64,000 nt of DNA from Brevibacillus porteri (GCF_003013475.1 NZ_PXZO01000027.1:82214-146213), one strand, 5' to 3'. Numbered from the stretch's first letter, positions 7,165 to 17,648 are shown. The notes: generated from the sequence alone by a model not told the origin. Program-made: numbers and translations.

Positions 7165-7866
7165 TCACGGCTGGCTTGGGATTTGGTTGTTTCGTGGCAT
7201 CGGCACATCGGGCTTGCCTGACGGGTTATCGTACAAATAAGTCGGTACCTTGCCGACGATCAGGGCTTCGGAGACCGGGATTTGTGTGGTGACTGTCTGT
7301 TGCTTGGTCGCAAACGGGATAATGACCCGCAAATCGACCTCGACGTGAATGTAGACAGTCACCAGCACCATGTTGATCCCGGCTTGCTTCAGGCCTGTTT
7401 CCAGCTTCGTTTTGACGGCTCCAATCGGAACGAACGACACCGGAATATCAGGCCCAAAGTGCTCCAGAAAGACGTTTTTGGTAGCCAAGCCTAGTGGTAT
7501 GGTTGTACGGACGTGCTCCTGCTCGAATTCCTTCAAGCGATTTTGAATACGGGCTGTCGTTTCTCCCACAATCCGGGAGTACTCTTTGAAATTAAAATTC
7601 ACCGCTTTGATGCTGCCATTCTCGTCTTTCTCCATAATGACAACTTCGTTGACGTCGAGACCCTGCTGGGACATGCGTTTGGTGACTGCATCAGTAATAG
7701 CGAGCTTGGCGACCTGCTCTGCCTTGGCCTGGGCAATCAACATCAACGTCGGCTCTACCCTGCGTTCCACAACGATAAACAAAACGATCAATAGCACCAT
7801 GATCAGCAGGATCCCAGCGAAAATTTTCCTTCTACGTCTTTTCCATCCTCCCCTTCTCAAGCGCAC
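7165..7866 (-). CDS. yunB: Sporulation protein YunB
   Basis: 233 residues: a very basic N-terminus (RRGGWKRRRRK), one membrane helix (about 15-32), then the YunB domain with VERRVEPTLMLIAQAKAEQVAKLAI and ATKNVFLEHFGPDIPVSFVPIG. YunB is a mother-cell protein expressed in sporulation in Bacillus. The start is GTG behind GAGGGAG. It begins 30 bp after the Ca2+ ATPase stop, so the two may share a transcript. A weak hairpin (TTCGC/GCGAA, about 7143-7158) may end it. Confidence 0.88.
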   Translation of the reverse strand: MRLRRGGWKRRRRKIFAGILLIMVLLIVLFIVVERRVEPTLMLIAQAKAEQVAKLAITDAVTKRMSQQGLDVNEVVIMEKDENGSIKAVNFNFKEYSRIVGETTARIQNRLKEFEQEHVRTTIPLGLATKNVFLEHFGPDIPVSFVPIGAVKTKLETGLKQAGINMVLVTVYIHVEVDLRVIIPFATKQQTVTTQIPVSEALIVGKVPTYLYDNPSGKPDVPMPRNNQIPSQP

Positions 7867-7896
7867 AATGGCTCCCTCTCCCCTTTGGCGGCTCGG

Positions 7897-10701
7897 TTAG
7901 TCAGGACGAACCGTACGCATAGCTGGACGTTTCTCTTTGCTTGTGCGCTGTCTGCCGCTGGTAAGCACCCCACCGATTCCCGCGACAAACGTAGGAACTC
8001 CCGCCGCGACTAAAATTAATGCCCAATCCCGCAGATTCAGATCCGTTGTTTTGAAGATCGGCTGGAGTGTCTCCATGTATACGACACCGATCACAAGCAC
8101 GATCGAAGAAAGTACGGCCCAGACGAGATATTTGTTTTCAAATACATTGCGGTGAAAAACGCTGTATTGACTCCGGCAATCGAAAACGTGAATCAGCTGC
8201 GCCATAACCAATGTGACGAAAGCAACAGTTTGGGCATGCACCAAGTCATTCGGATTCTCTTTGAGAGTCAGCCAGAACGCCAAGAGCGTCATGGCCCCGA
8301 TGAGGAAACCACGGCTAACAATTTTCCAGCCCAACCCCCGGCTGAATATGTTCTCTGCCTTGTTGCGCGGCTTCTGATACATCGTATCTTTCTCCGCCTG
8401 ATCGACGCCCAGCGCCATGGCCGGTAAACCATCTGTCACGAGATTGACCCACAAGATCTGGATCGGCACCAAAGGTAAAGGAAGTCCGAGGAGCATTGCA
8501 AAAAACATGACGAGAATTTCGCCTACGTTGGACGCCAGCAAATAACGGATGAATTTTCGAATGTTGTCATAGATGTTACGCCCTTCCTCGACGGCGGCGA
8601 CAATCGTGGCGAAGTTATCGTCGCGGAGCACGAGGTCGGCCGCTTCCTTCGTCACATCTGTACCAGTAATCCCCATCGCGATCCCAATGTCGGAGGTCTT
8701 GATCGCAGGAGCATCATTGACACCATCTCCGGTCATGGCAACAACATGGCCTTGGCTTTGCAGGGCACGGACGATCCGCAGCTTGTGCTCAGGGGATACA
8801 CGGGCATAGACAGTCACTCGCTCCGCATACTCTGCGAGCTGCTCATCTGACATGTTGTCCAGTTCACGTCCCTCCAGCACCTCTCCGTAGCCACGCATCA
8901 AGCCAATCTGCCGGGCGATTGCCTCTGCTGTTACCTTGTGGTCGCCTGTAATCATGACCGTCTTGATTCCTGCTTGATGGCACAGATTGATCGCCGGACG
9001 CACCTCTTCACGTGGTGGATCGATCATCCCGGCCAATCCGACAAAGACGAGATTGTTTTCCAGGGTGCCGATCGGCTGTCCCGGGCGATAGCCTTGCAGT
9101 GTCTTATACGCGAAGCCCAGTACACGCAGCGCTTTGCCTGCCATCCTTTCCGTTTGCTCCAGTACTTGGTGGCGAAGCGTCGCGGAGAGTGGAATGAGCT
9201 CTCCCTTCCACAAAACGTGTGTCGATCTCGCCAGCAATGCCTCCGCTGCGCCTTTGGTTAGCAGGGAATACACACCGTCCGTCCCCTTTTCGACAACCGA
9301 CATCATTTTGCGGTCAGAATCAAAGGGGAGCTCCTCCACACGCTGTCCCTGATTCTTCTGGTTGCTACGCTCTGTATTGCCGCCCAATGCCTTCGCAGAA
9401 AGCACCTTGAGAGCACCTTCTGTCGGGTCGCCTACGACTTGCCAAAAGCGTGACGTCTTGCCCATTCCAAGCAAATTGCGCGTGCTTTGCTCCTCGCATG
9501 TCAATCGAGCGTTGTTGCATCGGTCTGCGATTCGGATCATTTGCGAGAGCGCTCCGTCACGGGCGGGAGATACCATCTTCCCTAGATAGTGAAAGGCTCC
9601 CTCTGGTGCGTAGCCGCTACCGCTCACTTCATACGTGGAATCGCTGTGCCACACTTGCGTAACGGTCATTTTATTTTGAGTCAGGGTGCCTGTTTTATCA
9701 GAGCAAATGACAGAGGCGCAGCCCAATGTCTCGACTGATGGGAGCTTGCGTACGATCGCATTGCGCCGGATCATACGCTGGACGCCAAGCGCTAGCGCGA
9801 CAGTCACAATTGCCGGCAAGCCTTCCGGAATCGCCGCCACTGCGAGACTCACCCCGGCGAGGAACATCGTAAATAGCTCATGACCATGCCAGACACCAGC
9901 AGCGATGACCACAATGGTCAACAGCAGTGCAACGACCACGAGAATTTTGCCCATTTGCTCCAATCGCAGCTGCAAAGGAGTTTCTGCTTCTTCCGCTGTA
10001 TTCATCAAGTGCGCGATTTTCCCGATTTCCGTGCTCATCCCTGTCGCTACAACGAGGCCGCTCCCTGTTCCTCCGGTCACCATCGTGCCCATGAACGCGA
10101 GATTTTTTTGGTCGCCAAGCGGTACAGTAGATGCCTGGGCTGTCTCCAGTCTTTTCACGTTTTTACCGACGGGGACAGACTCCCCTGTCAACGCAGACTC
10201 CTCCACCTCTAGCCGATTGGCCGAAAGCAAACGCAAATCTGCGGGAACACGATCCCCGGCCTCCAATTGCACCAGATCACCAGGTACCAGCCGCGAAGCC
10301 GGTATCATGGAAATGTGCCCGCCCCGGATGACGCGCGCCATTGGGGATGCCAGCTCCTTCAGCGCTTGCAAGGATCGCTCAGCCTTGGCCTCCTGAATAA
10401 AACCGAGGATACCATTAATGAGGATGATCGCGATAATCGCAATCGCATCCAGGTACTCTCCGAGGAAGTATGAGATCAGTGTTGCGATGAACAGGATGAG
10501 TACCATAAAATCCTTGAACTGATCAACAAAGACCGAGTAGAGAGGCTTTCGCTTTTGTTCAGCCAACTGGTTGGCACCTTGTTTAGCCAGTCGCCGCTCC
10601 GCCTCCTGCTGAGTCAACCCTTGCGCAGCATCACTATGAAGGGCTTCGGTCACGTCGGCCGCCGCCAGCGTGTACCATTTTCGAATTGGCTGTGTATCCA
10701 C
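7897..10701 (-). CDS. Calcium-transporting P-type ATPase (SERCA/YloB type)
   Basis: A 934-residue type IIA P-type ATPase that would export Ca2+ from the cytoplasm. Order of domains: N-terminal cation-ATPase domain (about 10-80), TGES loop in [12 protein letters not shown], membrane segment with AAIPEGLPA (Ca2+-site type), phosphorylation site [16 protein letters not shown], nucleotide domain, hinge [13 protein letters not shown], and C-terminal transmembrane domain. Length and motifs fit B. subtilis YloB. The start is GTG, 8 bases after GGAGG. It is followed at once by yunB. Confidence 0.92.
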   Translation of the reverse strand: MDTQPIRKWYTLAAADVTEALHSDAAQGLTQQEAERRLAKQGANQLAEQKRKPLYSVFVDQFKDFMVLILFIATLISYFLGEYLDAIAIIAIILINGILGFIQEAKAERSLQALKELASPMARVIRGGHISMIPASRLVPGDLVQLEAGDRVPADLRLLSANRLEVEESALTGESVPVGKNVKRLETAQASTVPLGDQKNLAFMGTMVTGGTGSGLVVATGMSTEIGKIAHLMNTAEEAETPLQLRLEQMGKILVVVALLLTIVVIAAGVWHGHELFTMFLAGVSLAVAAIPEGLPAIVTVALALGVQRMIRRNAIVRKLPSVETLGCASVICSDKTGTLTQNKMTVTQVWHSDSTYEVSGSGYAPEGAFHYLGKMVSPARDGALSQMIRIADRCNNARLTCEEQSTRNLLGMGKTSRFWQVVGDPTEGALKVLSAKALGGNTERSNQKNQGQRVEELPFDSDRKMMSVVEKGTDGVYSLLTKGAAEALLARSTHVLWKGELIPLSATLRHQVLEQTERMAGKALRVLGFAYKTLQGYRPGQPIGTLENNLVFVGLAGMIDPPREEVRPAINLCHQAGIKTVMITGDHKVTAEAIARQIGLMRGYGEVLEGRELDNMSDEQLAEYAERVTVYARVSPEHKLRIVRALQSQGHVVAMTGDGVNDAPAIKTSDIGIAMGITGTDVTKEAADLVLRDDNFATIVAAVEEGRNIYDNIRKFIRYLLASNVGEILVMFFAMLLGLPLPLVPIQILWVNLVTDGLPAMALGVDQAEKDTMYQKPRNKAENIFSRGLGWKIVSRGFLIGAMTLLAFWLTLKENPNDLVHAQTVAFVTLVMAQLIHVFDCRSQYSVFHRNVFENKYLVWAVLSSIVLVIGVVYMETLQPIFKTTDLNLRDWALILVAAGVPTFVAGIGGVLTSGRQRTSKEKRPAMRTVRPD

Positions 10702-10767
10702 CTACATCTCCTCCATCCACATCTCACTCCTTTTCATGTGTATGCAGACGAGCTAGAAAATAAAACA

Positions 10768-10791
10768 ACCCGTCCATTTATCTGGACGGGT
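10768..10791 (-). terminator. Terminator of ytaF
   Basis: Stem ACCCGTCC/GGACGGGT with TGTTTTATTT on the minus side. Confidence 0.75.
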
Positions 10792-10809
10792 CTGTGATTG
10801 GTTTGTCGG

Positions 10810-11502
10810 TTATTTCAAGCTTTTGGCTACACCAATGCAAATCAACAAAATCGGCGGCAGCCAGGTGAGTCGCGTTAACCAGCTGGCTTTTCCTGCGCGC
10901 CTGCCGAGGGCAATTCCTACCACAAGAAGCAAGGCACTCATCACCGCGATACAGAGAGCGACGAGCAGTGGCGAGTATCCCAAAAACGTAAGGCTGATAC
11001 CTGCCCCGAAAGCATCCAAAGACAGGGCAAGCCCCAACATGACGGCCTCCCAGCCCATAATATGCCCAGAGCGGTCAGCGTCGGCTTTGGAGGGGTCTTT
11101 TAAAATCTGAATCATGACACCAAAAATGCGGAACTGCGACAATAATACGATGGGTTCCTGCTCTTCCTGTTTTTCTGCGGCTACAACGGCACCGCTGCTC
11201 GCAGCAGTAGACTCCTGAGCCTCTGTCCCCGACCGTGTCGCAATGAGCCGCCACAGTGTAAACAAACCCATGAGGATCAAGACCGCGGCACCAATATACT
11301 TGCCGATCTCGGGGGTTAACCATTCGGTGAGGGATGAGCCTACAAGCATGACACCATATACAACAGCAAACGAACAACCGGAAACGACGACGAGCGACAA
11401 AAAGGGCATTCTCATGTTCCGTAAACCATACGTCAATCCTACACTGACACTGTCCATGCTGATGGCCAGGGAAACGAGCAGGAGTGCGAGCCATCCGCTC
11501 AT
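10810..11502 (-). CDS. ytaF: Sporulation membrane protein YtaF (MntP-like)
   Basis: 230 residues, about six membrane helices in two homologous halves: SLAISMDSVSVGLTYGLRNM in the first and GLALSLDAFGAGISLTF in the second. The Asp in each (SMDS, SLDA) is the hallmark of the MntP/YtaF efflux fold. A charged loop (about 93-140) joins them. YtaF is linked to sporulation; MntP relatives export Mn2+. The ATG follows AGAGGTGA. It stands alone, with its own terminator. Confidence 0.85.
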   Translation of the reverse strand: MSGWLALLLVSLAISMDSVSVGLTYGLRNMRMPFLSLVVVSGCSFAVVYGVMLVGSSLTEWLTPEIGKYIGAAVLILMGLFTLWRLIATRSGTEAQESTAASSGAVVAAEKQEEQEPIVLLSQFRIFGVMIQILKDPSKADADRSGHIMGWEAVMLGLALSLDAFGAGISLTFLGYSPLLVALCIAVMSALLLVVGIALGRRAGKASWLTRLTWLPPILLICIGVAKSLK

Positions 11503-11604
11503 ATGTGGTCACCTCTTTCCCATTGCCTATTAGGTATACGCGAAAAGCTCCGCTGATGTGCCAAGAAATCATTGTCTTCTCAGTTGGAAAGTGCTACCAT
11601 TGAA

Positions 11605-11642
11605 TTAAACAACGTTTAAAAATTTGTTTAACACAAACGTTT
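11605..11642. promoter_or_regulatory. Candidate TetR operator
   Basis: Inverted repeat TTAAACAA-N11-TTGTTTAA (11605-11631), followed by the palindrome AAACGTTT (11635-11642). It lies in the 60 bp before the TetR start and is a likely autoregulatory site. Confidence 0.4.
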
Positions 11643-11668
11643 TGCTTTCAATAAAAAGGAGGTTGGTC

Positions 11669-12259
11669 ATGTCACAGGTAGATAAAAACAACGAAACGAA
11701 AGCGAAAATTTTGCAGTCGACACTGGATTTGATCAAGATGGAGGGCTTCGAGAGTGTGACGGTGCGGAAAATCGCAGCCGATTCTGGTACTAACGTAGCT
11801 TTGGTTAACTACTATTTCGGTTCCAAGGATAAGCTCATTAATGAAGCCCTCAGTGCATTTTTAGGAAGCTTTACAGCCACATTTGATATCTTGGCAAACA
11901 CATCTCTGCTTCCCCAAGAACGACTCAAGCAGTTTTTCATGAGCTATGTGCAGATCATCCAGCAATATCCTGAGCTGGTTTCGCGAATCTTCTCACTTGG
12001 TGGCGCTGTATTTACCTCGCAATATGAGTACGGCCAATTTCTAAAAAGCATCGGGTTTGTGAAGATTGAGGGAGTTTTGAAGGAAATGACCCACGAAGAA
12101 AATCATGAAGTTCTCATGATGATGATCATGCAGCTGTTTGGAGCGATTTTTCTGCCAGCCTTGCTCAAGTCGATATTGTCTACTGGCGCTGGCATCGAGG
12201 TCGCTTCCGTAGAACAACAGATTGATTTGTTATTCGCACGCTATTTTCATGAAAATTAG
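11669..12259 (+). CDS. TetR/AcrR-family transcriptional regulator
   Basis: 196 residues. The N-terminal helix-turn-helix (about 10-55) shows TKAKILQSTLDLIKMEGFESVTVRKIAADSG and NVALVNYYFGSKDKLI, a classic TetR signature. The C-terminal half is helical and presumably binds a ligand. I chose the ATG at 11669 behind AAAGGAGG. It lies 19 bp before the HXXEE membrane protein, which it probably controls, and an inverted repeat precedes it. Confidence 0.88.
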   Translation: MSQVDKNNETKAKILQSTLDLIKMEGFESVTVRKIAADSGTNVALVNYYFGSKDKLINEALSAFLGSFTATFDILANTSLLPQERLKQFFMSYVQIIQQYPELVSRIFSLGGAVFTSQYEYGQFLKSIGFVKIEGVLKEMTHEENHEVLMMMIMQLFGAIFLPALLKSILSTGAGIEVASVEQQIDLLFARYFHEN

Positions 12260-12278
12260 GAAATAGGGGGAGAGACAG

Positions 12279-12908
12279 ATGGGCTTTTTGCGAAAATATT
12301 GGTCTGATCTCGGTCTGTTAGTGGCAGTTGGCGCTGGTCTGTACTTGATGATTCAATGGGGTACCATTCCTGCTATTGAGAGGCTGTTGTGGCTAAGCTT
12401 CATTGCCATCCTTGTGCATCAGTATGAAGAGTACCGTTGGCCGGGATATTTTGCCGGACTGTTTAATGGTTTGATTTTTAAAAGTAGCCATCCAGAACGA
12501 TACCCGCTGAATCCACAGTCTGCGATGATCATCAACCTCGTCATTGCCTATATCTTTTATCTAGTTCCCCTCTTCTTCCCGACGGTCGTCTGGCTCGGCT
12601 TGGCACCGATTCTCATGGGCTTCTTCCAGTTTATCTGGCATGGCGTTTTTGCGAATCTAAAAGCGAAAACGCTCTACAATCCGGGCTTGTTCGCCGTGAT
12701 CTTCTTCCACATCCCGATCGGGGTATGGTATATCCGGCACATCATCTCCACTGGCATGGTAACCACTTCAGACTGGATCATCGGTACGGTCTACTTCATC
12801 GTTGCGGTGTACATTCTCATTGTGAAGGGCAATATGTGGCTGAAGGACGAAAATTCGCGTTATACCTTTACTCGTCAGCAGTTGGGGCCTTACGTACACA
12901 AATCATAA
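12279..12908 (+). CDS. HXXEE domain-containing membrane protein
   Basis: 209 residues with about six membrane helices. The family's name motif appears as HQYEEYRWPGYF near residue 47. A second conserved-looking histidine is in FQFIWHGVF, and a third in FFHIPIGVWYIRH. The biochemical role of HXXEE proteins is not established. The ATG follows AGGGGGAGAG. It is the second gene after tetR and ends at the 12927-12960 terminator. Confidence 0.75.
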   Translation: MGFLRKYWSDLGLLVAVGAGLYLMIQWGTIPAIERLLWLSFIAILVHQYEEYRWPGYFAGLFNGLIFKSSHPERYPLNPQSAMIINLVIAYIFYLVPLFFPTVVWLGLAPILMGFFQFIWHGVFANLKAKTLYNPGLFAVIFFHIPIGVWYIRHIISTGMVTTSDWIIGTVYFIVAVYILIVKGNMWLKDENSRYTFTRQQLGPYVHKS

Positions 12909-12926
12909 AAACCAGCTCCTGTGATG

Positions 12927-12960
12927 AAAAAGAAGAGGCCATTGTCGGCCTCTTCTTTTT
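12927..12960. terminator. Bidirectional terminator
   Basis: Stem AAAAAGAAGAGGCC/GGCCTCTTCTTTTT with T runs on both strands, between converging genes. Confidence 0.85.
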
Positions 12961-12967
12961 CTTTGCA

Positions 12968-14629
12968 CTATTTGATTTCAAAAGGTACTTCCCACTTCAC
13001 GTCATGCTCCACCATATAGGAAGCATAGGATACCGAGAGCTTTTTCGGTTCTTGCTTCAAGCGTGGAATGGTGATCTTGCCTTTGATCTGTACCCGTCCG
13101 TCCTTGTCTCTGATGCTTTCAGTATTCACTGACGCATAGTAATCGTTCCCATTTTCATCCTTTACAGACCAAGAGTGGTTCTCGACTATGCCTTTTCCTA
13201 ATGTACCCTCTATGGTCATTACAGCCTCTCCTAGATCTTCGCCTTTACCTGGCTCCCATGCAAAAGAAGAGAACGTAAAGGTACTGCCTGTCTCATCCTT
13301 GAAAGTCGCAGCTTTCTTGTCTAGCTCTGTTGGAACCAAATCGAATGTAGGTGAAGCCAGTTTTTTCTCATAAATTTTCTTGAGCTCAAGCTTTAATTTT
13401 TGTTCTCCCTGTATCGGGCCAAATGTATGCCACCAATTCAAGACATCGCCCTCTGCTTTTTCTTCGGGTTCTTCTTCTGTTCTTGGCGTCCATAGAACAT
13501 TCTCCTTGTTATCAAGCCCATCATCCAATGATTTCATATCCCAAGCTGCTACCACTTCCCCTTTTTCATTGGTGATTTCGTACATCATATTCTCTCCCGA
13601 AAAAGCTGGTTCGCGCTCTTTTTCTGTGATAATGGCGCCTCGCGGATTTTTCTGATCGTACAGGATCGACGTTCGTTCAACCTCCAGATAAGCTGATTTT
13701 GGGAAAGTAGTATCCAGCATGACCCGTGTCGCACTCGGGGAAAATTCGATATTTTTCAGCTCAATCCCGAGCCCTTGTGGCGATTGAAAAGCTGTATCCT
13801 TGAAGGCAACCTTTTTCGTCGCTTCCTTGGCTTTTTTCATATCAATCGGAATTTCCAATGACCATTTTCCTTTCTTACCTGCGATTTCTGTCTGTTCGAA
13901 ATGTAAGGTCAGTTGGTCGGGAATCGCCTCATGTGATTCAAAGATTTGGTTCAAAAATCGCTCTGTAATGAAAAACTCTCCATGACCTCCCGAATTATCT
14001 CCTCCATCATCCTCGAACCAATCTTTTCCGTTCTGATCAATCAGCTTCGCATTCAAAATATGATCTTCAATCTTCTTGCCGCTCTCGTCGTATACATCAT
14101 AAATGACTGCGATCCTCATCGAGTCAGCCAACAGCTCTTTTGCTTCAACCGTAATACCTTGATCGGTTACTTTTTGCTCCAGCTTTTGGACAAGGCCTTT
14201 ATGGACTGCGTTTTTCATACCGCTATCCGAATCCTTCTCAATCTGGAACAAGCTATTCACATAATTCGCAAACGTCGGTGAAACGGCCGTTCCTGTCACC
14301 ACCAACGCGGTAAGTCCTGCTACTACCAATCCTGTCTTCTTCACAATATCCCAACCCCTTTGTCTTCTGATTCGCGAGGAGTGCTTTTGCGTAGAACGTA
14401 GAGGAACTGCATTAGTCAGCTTATCCATGACCTCGTCTGTAAACATATCGGGTACAGAAGCTTCCGGGATGTCGGAAAAATCCTCTTCTTGTATGCCTTC
14501 TACCCACTCTTGCAGGTGCTTCTGGCATTGTAGGCAATTTTCCACATGCTGCTCCACTCCCTTGCTCTCGGCAGGGGCCAGCTCATCGTTCACGTATAGC
14601 TTCAATTGATTAAACATGAAGCATTTCAT
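12968..14629 (-). CDS. Anti-sigma factor with DUF4179 sensor domain, copy 1
   Basis: 553 residues. The cytoplasmic N-terminus has a zinc anti-sigma motif H-x3-C-x2-C (HVENCLQC, about 28-35). One membrane helix follows (about 97-117, KKTGLVVAGLTALVVTG). The large extracellular part begins FANYVNSLFQIEKDSDSGM, as in DUF4179/RsiX-like proteins. It should hold the ECF sigma factor encoded just upstream inactive until an envelope signal arrives. The ATG follows GGGGGAG, and the gene overlaps the sigma gene by 20 bp. It is a close paralogue of copy 2; about 75 residues around the helix are almost identical. Confidence 0.85.
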   Translation of the reverse strand: MKCFMFNQLKLYVNDELAPAESKGVEQHVENCLQCQKHLQEWVEGIQEEDFSDIPEASVPDMFTDEVMDKLTNAVPLRSTQKHSSRIRRQRGWDIVKKTGLVVAGLTALVVTGTAVSPTFANYVNSLFQIEKDSDSGMKNAVHKGLVQKLEQKVTDQGITVEAKELLADSMRIAVIYDVYDESGKKIEDHILNAKLIDQNGKDWFEDDGGDNSGGHGEFFITERFLNQIFESHEAIPDQLTLHFEQTEIAGKKGKWSLEIPIDMKKAKEATKKVAFKDTAFQSPQGLGIELKNIEFSPSATRVMLDTTFPKSAYLEVERTSILYDQKNPRGAIITEKEREPAFSGENMMYEITNEKGEVVAAWDMKSLDDGLDNKENVLWTPRTEEEPEEKAEGDVLNWWHTFGPIQGEQKLKLELKKIYEKKLASPTFDLVPTELDKKAATFKDETGSTFTFSSFAWEPGKGEDLGEAVMTIEGTLGKGIVENHSWSVKDENGNDYYASVNTESIRDKDGRVQIKGKITIPRLKQEPKKLSVSYASYMVEHDVKWEVPFEIK

Positions 14630-15176
14630 AAATAGCTCCCCCTCCCATCGTTTTCGTAAGGCTGTCCTTCATCTTTTTGCGGGCACGGAATAGACGCATT
14701 TGAACGGAGTTCTCCGATAGGGACAGTCGCTCGCTGATTTCCCGATACGACAGCCGCTGTAGGTAAAACAGGACGAACACCTCGCGATACTCCTCATCCA
14801 GCAGCATGATGCTGCGTTCCAGCTCGGCGTCCCGTTCCTTTTTCAACAAAGTCGTCTCAGGCGTGTCTCGGTCAATTAGCTGCTCCCCATCGATTTCTAC
14901 CTGCTCTGTCCGTTTGCGTTTTCTCATTTCATCGAAACATTGATTGCTCGCAATTCGATACAGCCATGAAGAAAACCTGTACTCAGGCCGATAGTCGTGC
15001 AAACGATAAAAGGTTTTGATAAACACGTCTTGAGCCAAATCCTGTGCGTCTTGCATGTTGCCGATCATCCTGTACAAATAGCCAACAATCTTGCCCTTGT
15101 ATCTGTCGACAATTTGTCTGTACTGCTCATGATCGCCAGCCAGGATTTGCTCGATTAGTTCCTGATCGTCCGGCAT
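14610..15176 (-). CDS. ECF RNA polymerase sigma factor, copy 1
   Basis: 188 residues with region 2 (about 20-90: RYKGKIVGYLYRMIGNMQDAQDLAQDVFIKTF, FSSWLYRIASNQCFDE) and region 4 (about 130-180: LDEEYREVFVLFYLQRLSYREISERL). I chose the ATG at 15176 behind TGGAGGAG, which gives the same length as copy 2. It is coupled to its anti-sigma gene. A conserved candidate promoter at 15255-15281 is shared with copy 2. Confidence 0.9.
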   Translation of the reverse strand: MPDDQELIEQILAGDHEQYRQIVDRYKGKIVGYLYRMIGNMQDAQDLAQDVFIKTFYRLHDYRPEYRFSSWLYRIASNQCFDEMRKRKRTEQVEIDGEQLIDRDTPETTLLKKERDAELERSIMLLDEEYREVFVLFYLQRLSYREISERLSLSENSVQMRLFRARKKMKDSLTKTMGGGAIYEMLHV

Positions 15177-15254
15177 TTTGCTACTCCTCCATCTATCACA
15201 GATCAAGCCAGCGGGGAATGCTGCGCAGCTTCCGTTTTGGTTGAATCATAAGCT

Positions 15255-15281
15255 AATACGGATTGGCTGGAAAATCCTTTC
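15255..15281 (-). promoter_or_regulatory. Candidate autoregulated ECF promoter, copy 1
   Basis: Minus strand GAAAGG (15276-15281), a T-rich 15-base spacer, CGTATT (15255-15260). The block GAGAAAGGATTTTCCAGCC-N4-CGTATTAG is identical before copy 2, so it is probably functional. Confidence 0.5.
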
Positions 15282-15335
15282 TCTTTTTTGAATAAATTCT
15301 TTAAATTACCAAAAATCTTTTGATTAAACGCGAAA

Positions 15336-15361
15336 AGAAGAGGCCTTTTTCAGCCTCTTCT
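15336..15361 (-). terminator. Terminator after anti-sigma copy 2
   Basis: Stem AGAAGAGGC/GCCTCTTCT, then TTTTCGCG on the minus strand. Confidence 0.65.
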
Positions 15362-15371
15362 CTCATTCGAA

Positions 15372-17024
15372 CTATTTGATTTCAAACGGTACTTCCCAAT
15401 TCACGTCGTGCTCCACCGTATATTCAGGATAGGAAATTGTGAGCTTTTTCGGTGCTTGCTCCAATTTCGGAATGACCAGCTCGCCTTTGACCAGTACGCG
15501 TCCTTCTTTATCTCTAGTGCTTTCTGGTCTCAATGTCGCATAGTAAACCTTCCCATTTTCATCCTTTACATACCAATATTTGATGGAGACCATATCTTTT
15601 CCTAGTATACCCTCTACAGTTATCACAGCCTTACCTTTTTCCTCCCCGCTAGCAGGTGTCCACGAAAAAGAGGAAAATGTAAACGAACTGCCTGTCTCAT
15701 CCTTGAAAGTCGCTGCCTTCTTGTTTAAGTCTTCTGGAATAAGGTCGAATTTGGGAGAAGCCAGTTTGTTCTCATAAACTTTTTGGAGCTGAAACTTTAA
15801 CTTTTGTTCACCCTGTAGCGGGCCAAATGTATGCCACCACTTCATGATATCGCCTTCTTGTTTACTGGACAGTCCAGAGACGTAAAGAACATTTTTCTTT
15901 TTCGCAATTCCTTCATCTAATACAAACATATCCCGAGCTGCCACGACCTCACCTTTCTCGTTGGTAATTTCGTACGCGATATCACCTCCTGATAAAGTAG
16001 GTTCGACTTTTTTGTTTGTGATGTGGACTCCTCCCGGATGATCCTTATCATACATGAGCACTGCCCGTTCAAACTCTACGTAAGCTGATTTTGGAACCGT
16101 TGAATCCAGCATAACCCGTGTCGCACTTGGGGAAAATTCGATTTGTTTCAGTTTAAGCTCAAGCCCTTGTGGTGATTGATACACGGCGTCTTTGAACGCA
16201 ACCGTTTTGGTCGCTTCTTTCGCTTTCTTCATATCGACCGGAATTTCCAAGTCCCACTTCCCTGTCTTGCCTTCGATGTCTGTTGGTACGATTTTCAAGG
16301 TTAGTTGGTCAGGAGTAGCCTCCGCCGATTCGAAAATATCGTTCAAGCTCACCTCAGTGATGAAAAACTGCCCATGATTTCTCCCAGACTCCTCTCTTCC
16401 ATCCTCCGCCAACCAATCTTTTCCCTTCGAATCAATTAACTGAAGCTTCATAGAGTGGTCTTCTATCTGCTTGCCATTCTGGTCGTACATATCAAAGATA
16501 AATGCAATCCTCATGGAGTCAGCCATCAGTTCTTTTGCTTCGAAAGTAATTCCTTGATCCGTTACCTTTTGCTCCAGCTTTTGGACAAGCCCTTTATGGA
16601 CGGCATTTTTCATGCCGCTATCCGCATCCTTTTCAATCTGGAACAAGCTGTTCACATAATTCGCAAACGTCGGTGATACAACCGTTCCTGTCACTACTAA
16701 CGCCGTAAGTCCTGCTACTACCAGTCCTGTCTTCTTCACAATATCCCAGCCCCTTTGTCTTCTGGTTCGGGAGGAGTGCTTCCGTGCAGTGCGTACGGGA
16801 ACTGTTTCGAACAGTTTACTCATGACCTCATCCGTAAACGTATCGGGTACAGGAACCTCCGGATAGGCGGAAAATTCCTCTTCCAGCATGTGATCTATCC
16901 ACTCTTGCAGCTTTCTTTGGCATTGTGGGCATTGTTCTGCGTGCTGCTCTAATCCTTTGCTTTCGGAAGGGGAGATCTCGCCATTTTCATAGAGCTTCCA
17001 TTGATTAAACATGAAGCATGTCAT
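15372..17024 (-). CDS. Anti-sigma factor with DUF4179 sensor domain, copy 2
   Basis: 550 residues with the same plan as copy 1: zinc motif HAEQCPQC near residue 30, one membrane helix (about 95-115), and a DUF4179-type exterior. I chose the ATG at 17024 because the spacing from GGGGGAG then equals copy 1; a second ATG lies at 17030. The residues from RRQRGWDIVKKTG through the helix to KVTDQGIT are nearly identical to copy 1, while the distal sensor parts differ more. This suggests either gene conversion or diverging signal specificity. It overlaps its sigma gene by about 20 bp. Confidence 0.85.
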   Translation of the reverse strand: MTCFMFNQWKLYENGEISPSESKGLEQHAEQCPQCQRKLQEWIDHMLEEEFSAYPEVPVPDTFTDEVMSKLFETVPVRTARKHSSRTRRQRGWDIVKKTGLVVAGLTALVVTGTVVSPTFANYVNSLFQIEKDADSGMKNAVHKGLVQKLEQKVTDQGITFEAKELMADSMRIAFIFDMYDQNGKQIEDHSMKLQLIDSKGKDWLAEDGREESGRNHGQFFITEVSLNDIFESAEATPDQLTLKIVPTDIEGKTGKWDLEIPVDMKKAKEATKTVAFKDAVYQSPQGLELKLKQIEFSPSATRVMLDSTVPKSAYVEFERAVLMYDKDHPGGVHITNKKVEPTLSGGDIAYEITNEKGEVVAARDMFVLDEGIAKKKNVLYVSGLSSKQEGDIMKWWHTFGPLQGEQKLKFQLQKVYENKLASPKFDLIPEDLNKKAATFKDETGSSFTFSSFSWTPASGEEKGKAVITVEGILGKDMVSIKYWYVKDENGKVYYATLRPESTRDKEGRVLVKGELVIPKLEQAPKKLTISYPEYTVEHDVNWEVPFEIK

Positions 17025-17571
17025 AAACATCTCCCCCTCCCATCGTTTTCGTCAGGCTCTTCTTCATCTCTTTACGAGCACGGAACAAGCGCATTTGAAC
17101 AGCACTCTCCGTAAGAGACAGTCGCTCGCTGATTTCCCGATACGACAGACGCTTCAAGTAATGCAGGACGAACACCTCGCGATACTCCTCATCCAGCAGC
17201 ATGATACTGCGCTCCAGCTGGGCGTCCCGCTCCTTTTTTAACAGGGCGGTTTCTGGTGTCTCTGGATCAACGATCTGTTCCTCTACGATAGCGGTCTGCT
17301 CCGTCCTTTTGCGTCTTCTTATTTCATCGAGACAATGATTGCTCGCGATTCGATACAGCCATGAAGAAAACTTGTGCTCAGGCCGATAGTCTTTCAATAG
17401 GTAAAAGGTTTTGGTAAACACGTCTTGAGCCAAATCCTGTGCGTCAGGCATGTTACCGATCATTTTGTACAAGTATGTAACGATCTTGCCCTTGTACCTG
17501 TCGATAATCTGACTGTACAGCTGATGATTGCCAGCCAGGATTTGCTCGATCAATTCCCGATCGTCCGGCAT
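17005..17571 (-). CDS. ECF RNA polymerase sigma factor, copy 2
   Basis: 188 residues, closely similar to copy 1 throughout. Region 2 shows RYKGKIVTYLYKMIGNMPDAQDLAQDVFTKTF; region 4 shows LDEEYREVFVLHYLKRLSYREISERLSL. The two differ mostly around residues 95-115 between the regions. The ATG follows TGGAGGAG. The leader up to the promoter is largely identical to that of copy 1, so the duplication covered promoter, sigma and anti-sigma together. Confidence 0.9.
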   Translation of the reverse strand: MPDDRELIEQILAGNHQLYSQIIDRYKGKIVTYLYKMIGNMPDAQDLAQDVFTKTFYLLKDYRPEHKFSSWLYRIASNHCLDEIRRRKRTEQTAIVEEQIVDPETPETALLKKERDAQLERSIMLLDEEYREVFVLHYLKRLSYREISERLSLTESAVQMRLFRARKEMKKSLTKTMGGGDVYDMLHV

Positions 17572-17648
17572 TTCTACTACTCCTCCATCTATAACCGACC
17601 AGCCTTTGGGGAATGCTGCGCAGCTTCCGTTTTGGTTGATTCACAACT